From Nanohaloarchaea archaeon PL-Br10_U2g16 (GTDB lineage Archaea; Nanohalarchaeota; Nanosalinia; Nanosalinales; Nanosalinaceae), in NCBI GenBank assembly GCA_001563995.1, contig LKMV01000044.1, forward strand, positions 1 to 6,053: a stretch of DNA of 6,053 nucleotides. The letters run 5' to 3'. The notes below the pieces were generated by a model that was not told where the DNA came from, made no database searches, and saw nothing but the letters and a program-made list of their open reading frames with translations. Positions 5,319-6,053 of the stretch are shown piece by piece. A program made the translations under genes and the position numbers. Position 1 is the first letter of the stretch. Every line of letters starts with the position of its first letter.

Positions 5319-5924
5319 ATGGATAGAGATCAGATAACCTCGGAAAGACCTGATTCGCCGTTCAAAACCTCTGGAGTCGATCATATAACAGTCTGGGGGA
5401 GCAATAAACAGGACACGATCGAGTTTTACAGGGACTTGTTAGGAATGCCTCTAGTGCTTAGACAGCCTAACCTAGATGATCCTTCACAGACACATCTATT
5501 CTTCGATACAGGGGATGGCAGGATACTGACTTTCTTTGTAAGCGATGATAGACAGTCGGTTTCCGGTCAACGTACACAGACAGGAGGGGTACACCATCTG
5601 GCTTTTAAGTTGGATTCCGATCAGTTTAGAAAGGCTATGAAGGCTTTGGAGGATGACGGTAGAGGATATAATATGTTTGACAGAGGCATATTCCATTCTC
5701 TTTACACACATGACAACAACGGACTTGTTATAGAGCTTTCAGCTGATAAATACGACTTTCCTGACGACAGAAAAGCAGAAGTTCTAGCTAAGACACAGCA
5801 TATCAGGGAGGAAGAAGGCGCGGATTATGCGGAATCGAAACATATGAAGAAAGCCTTGGAAGAGCTTGGGATAGATTATACTGAGAACGACCTTCCGGAT
5901 GCCGAAGCAGGAGCCGGTTTTTGA
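5319..5924 (+). CDS. VOC (glyoxalase/extradiol dioxygenase fold) family protein
   Basis: A 201-residue cytoplasmic metalloprotein of the vicinal oxygen chelate superfamily; substrate unknown. Two beta-alpha-beta-beta-beta modules are visible: residues 19-75 (VDHITVW, then IEFYRDLLGMPLVLRQ and HLFFDTGDGRILTFFV) and 89-142 (GGVHHLAFKL, then FHSLYTHDNNGLVIEL). Likely metal ligands are His22, His92 or His93, and Glu139, with His59 as a possible fourth. A charged helical tail (143-201) follows the fold and ends in AEAGAGF. From memory, haloarchaea carry VOC proteins very close to this, including the segment around RQPNLDDPSQTH, so exchange with a haloarchaeal host or neighbour is plausible. Possible roles are ring-cleavage dioxygenase, lyase or detoxification; the sequence alone does not choose. 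It is transcribed divergently from the secreted protein gene with its own promoter. ATG 5319 is set by that promoter and by the family's N-terminus. Confidence 0.88.
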   Translation: MDRDQITSERPDSPFKTSGVDHITVWGSNKQDTIEFYRDLLGMPLVLRQPNLDDPSQTHLFFDTGDGRILTFFVSDDRQSVSGQRTQTGGVHHLAFKLDSDQFRKAMKALEDDGRGYNMFDRGIFHSLYTHDNNGLVIELSADKYDFPDDRKAEVLAKTQHIREEEGADYAESKHMKKALEELGIDYTENDLPDAEAGAGF

Positions 5925-5969
5925 TAATCGGTAAGATGGAGGTATAAGGTTTACGTTACAATATATTAT

Positions 5970-5990
5970 TGACCCTGTAAATCAGGGTCA
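5970..5990. promoter_or_regulatory. Perfect 8-bp inverted repeat downstream of the VOC gene
   Basis: TGACCCTG (5970-5977) and CAGGGTCA (5983-5990) are exact reverse complements around a TAAAT spacer. The AT-rich AATATATTATT (5960-5970) abuts the left arm. There are two readings. It may be a terminator hairpin after the VOC gene, or after a leftward gene entering from the right, for which the T-rich minus-strand sequence at 5959-5969 would follow the hairpin. Alternatively it is an operator lying between a TATA box and a start point near 5990. I cannot choose between them from this window. Confidence 0.55.
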
Positions 5991-6053
5991 CAAGCCAATA
6001 GTTCTGCTGAGATAATGCAGGGCGGGTCGGGCTTGGAAGCTATCCTTCCCTCG
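5991..6053. other. Unassigned terminal segment, GC-rich with potential RNA pairing
   Basis: The last 63 bases are richer in GC than the sequence before them. CAAGCC (5991-5996) can pair with GGCTTG (6030-6035), enclosing a hairpin GTTCTGC (6001-6007) with GCAGGGC (6017-6023, two G-U pairs), and GGAAG (6035-6039) can pair with CTTCC (6045-6049). This could be the 5' part of a structured RNA. A forward frame from ATG 6015 is also open to the edge (13 codons, no ribosome binding site), and two minus-strand frames are open from the edge before stopping. All of these are short enough to be chance. Confidence 0.25.

Noticed and set aside
5938..5943. GGAGGT, a strong ribosome-binding-like sequence after the VOC stop codon
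   Set aside because: No usable start codon follows at the right distance; the nearby TTG at 5969 reaches a stop after three codons.
5970..5990. Resemblance of the CTGTAAATC stretch to a tRNA-Tyr anticodon loop
   Set aside because: No acceptor stem, D-arm or T-arm can be found around it, and the arms pair differently from a tRNA anticodon stem.
5988..6053. Minus-strand open stretch entering from the right edge and stopping at 5988-5990
   Set aside because: Only 21 codons are visible, another minus-strand frame is also open, and no recognisable family sequence is present, so it cannot be called a gene.

Overview
The window looks like a piece of an extremely halophilic, moderate-GC archaeon. 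The proteins are rich in Asp and Glu. The aldolase is the archaeal DhnA-type class I enzyme. Three of the first-in-unit genes have an AT-rich TATA element about 26-33 bases before the ATG and no ribosome binding site, as in leaderless archaeal transcripts. The glyoxalase-fold protein is of a type I associate with haloarchaea. Moderate GC with haloarchaeal-style genes points to Nanohaloarchaeota (DPANN) or a similar low-GC halophile; this is inference, since no rRNA or other marker gene is present.

Layout. Bases 1-131 are noncoding and carry a promoter for an endonuclease III gene (132-848, +). A short convergent gap (849-934) contains a strong 46-base stem-loop. Reading leftward on the minus strand is a compact sugar-phosphate unit: class I fructose-bisphosphate aldolase (4005-3244), class I fructose-1,6-bisphosphatase (3244-2396, overlapping the aldolase stop in TGATG) and pyruvate kinase (2356-935). 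Its promoter lies just upstream of base 4005. Behind that promoter sits a hairpin plus T-rich tract that probably terminates the next gene, a secreted 346-residue protein (5137-4097, minus) with a signal peptide, a long Lys/Glu/Pro stalk and a C-terminal globular domain. A 181-base divergent region (5138-5318) holds promoters for that gene and for a VOC/glyoxalase-fold protein (5319-5924, +). The last 129 bases contain a perfect 8-bp inverted repeat and unassigned sequence.

How the genes fit together. Aldolase, fructose-bisphosphatase and pyruvate kinase cover steps of both glycolysis and gluconeogenesis, so one transcript would carry enzymes used in opposite directions. Archaea commonly use a bifunctional FBP aldolase/phosphatase; here the two activities are separate, as in haloarchaea. 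The surface protein, the DNA glycosylase and the VOC protein are separate units. No mobile element, CRISPR array, tRNA or rRNA was recognised. The items most worth checking are an endonuclease III lacking one of its four Fe-S cysteines, a nearly identical 15-bp promoter element in front of two unlinked genes, the Lys/Glu/Pro surface protein, and the structured intergenic regions.
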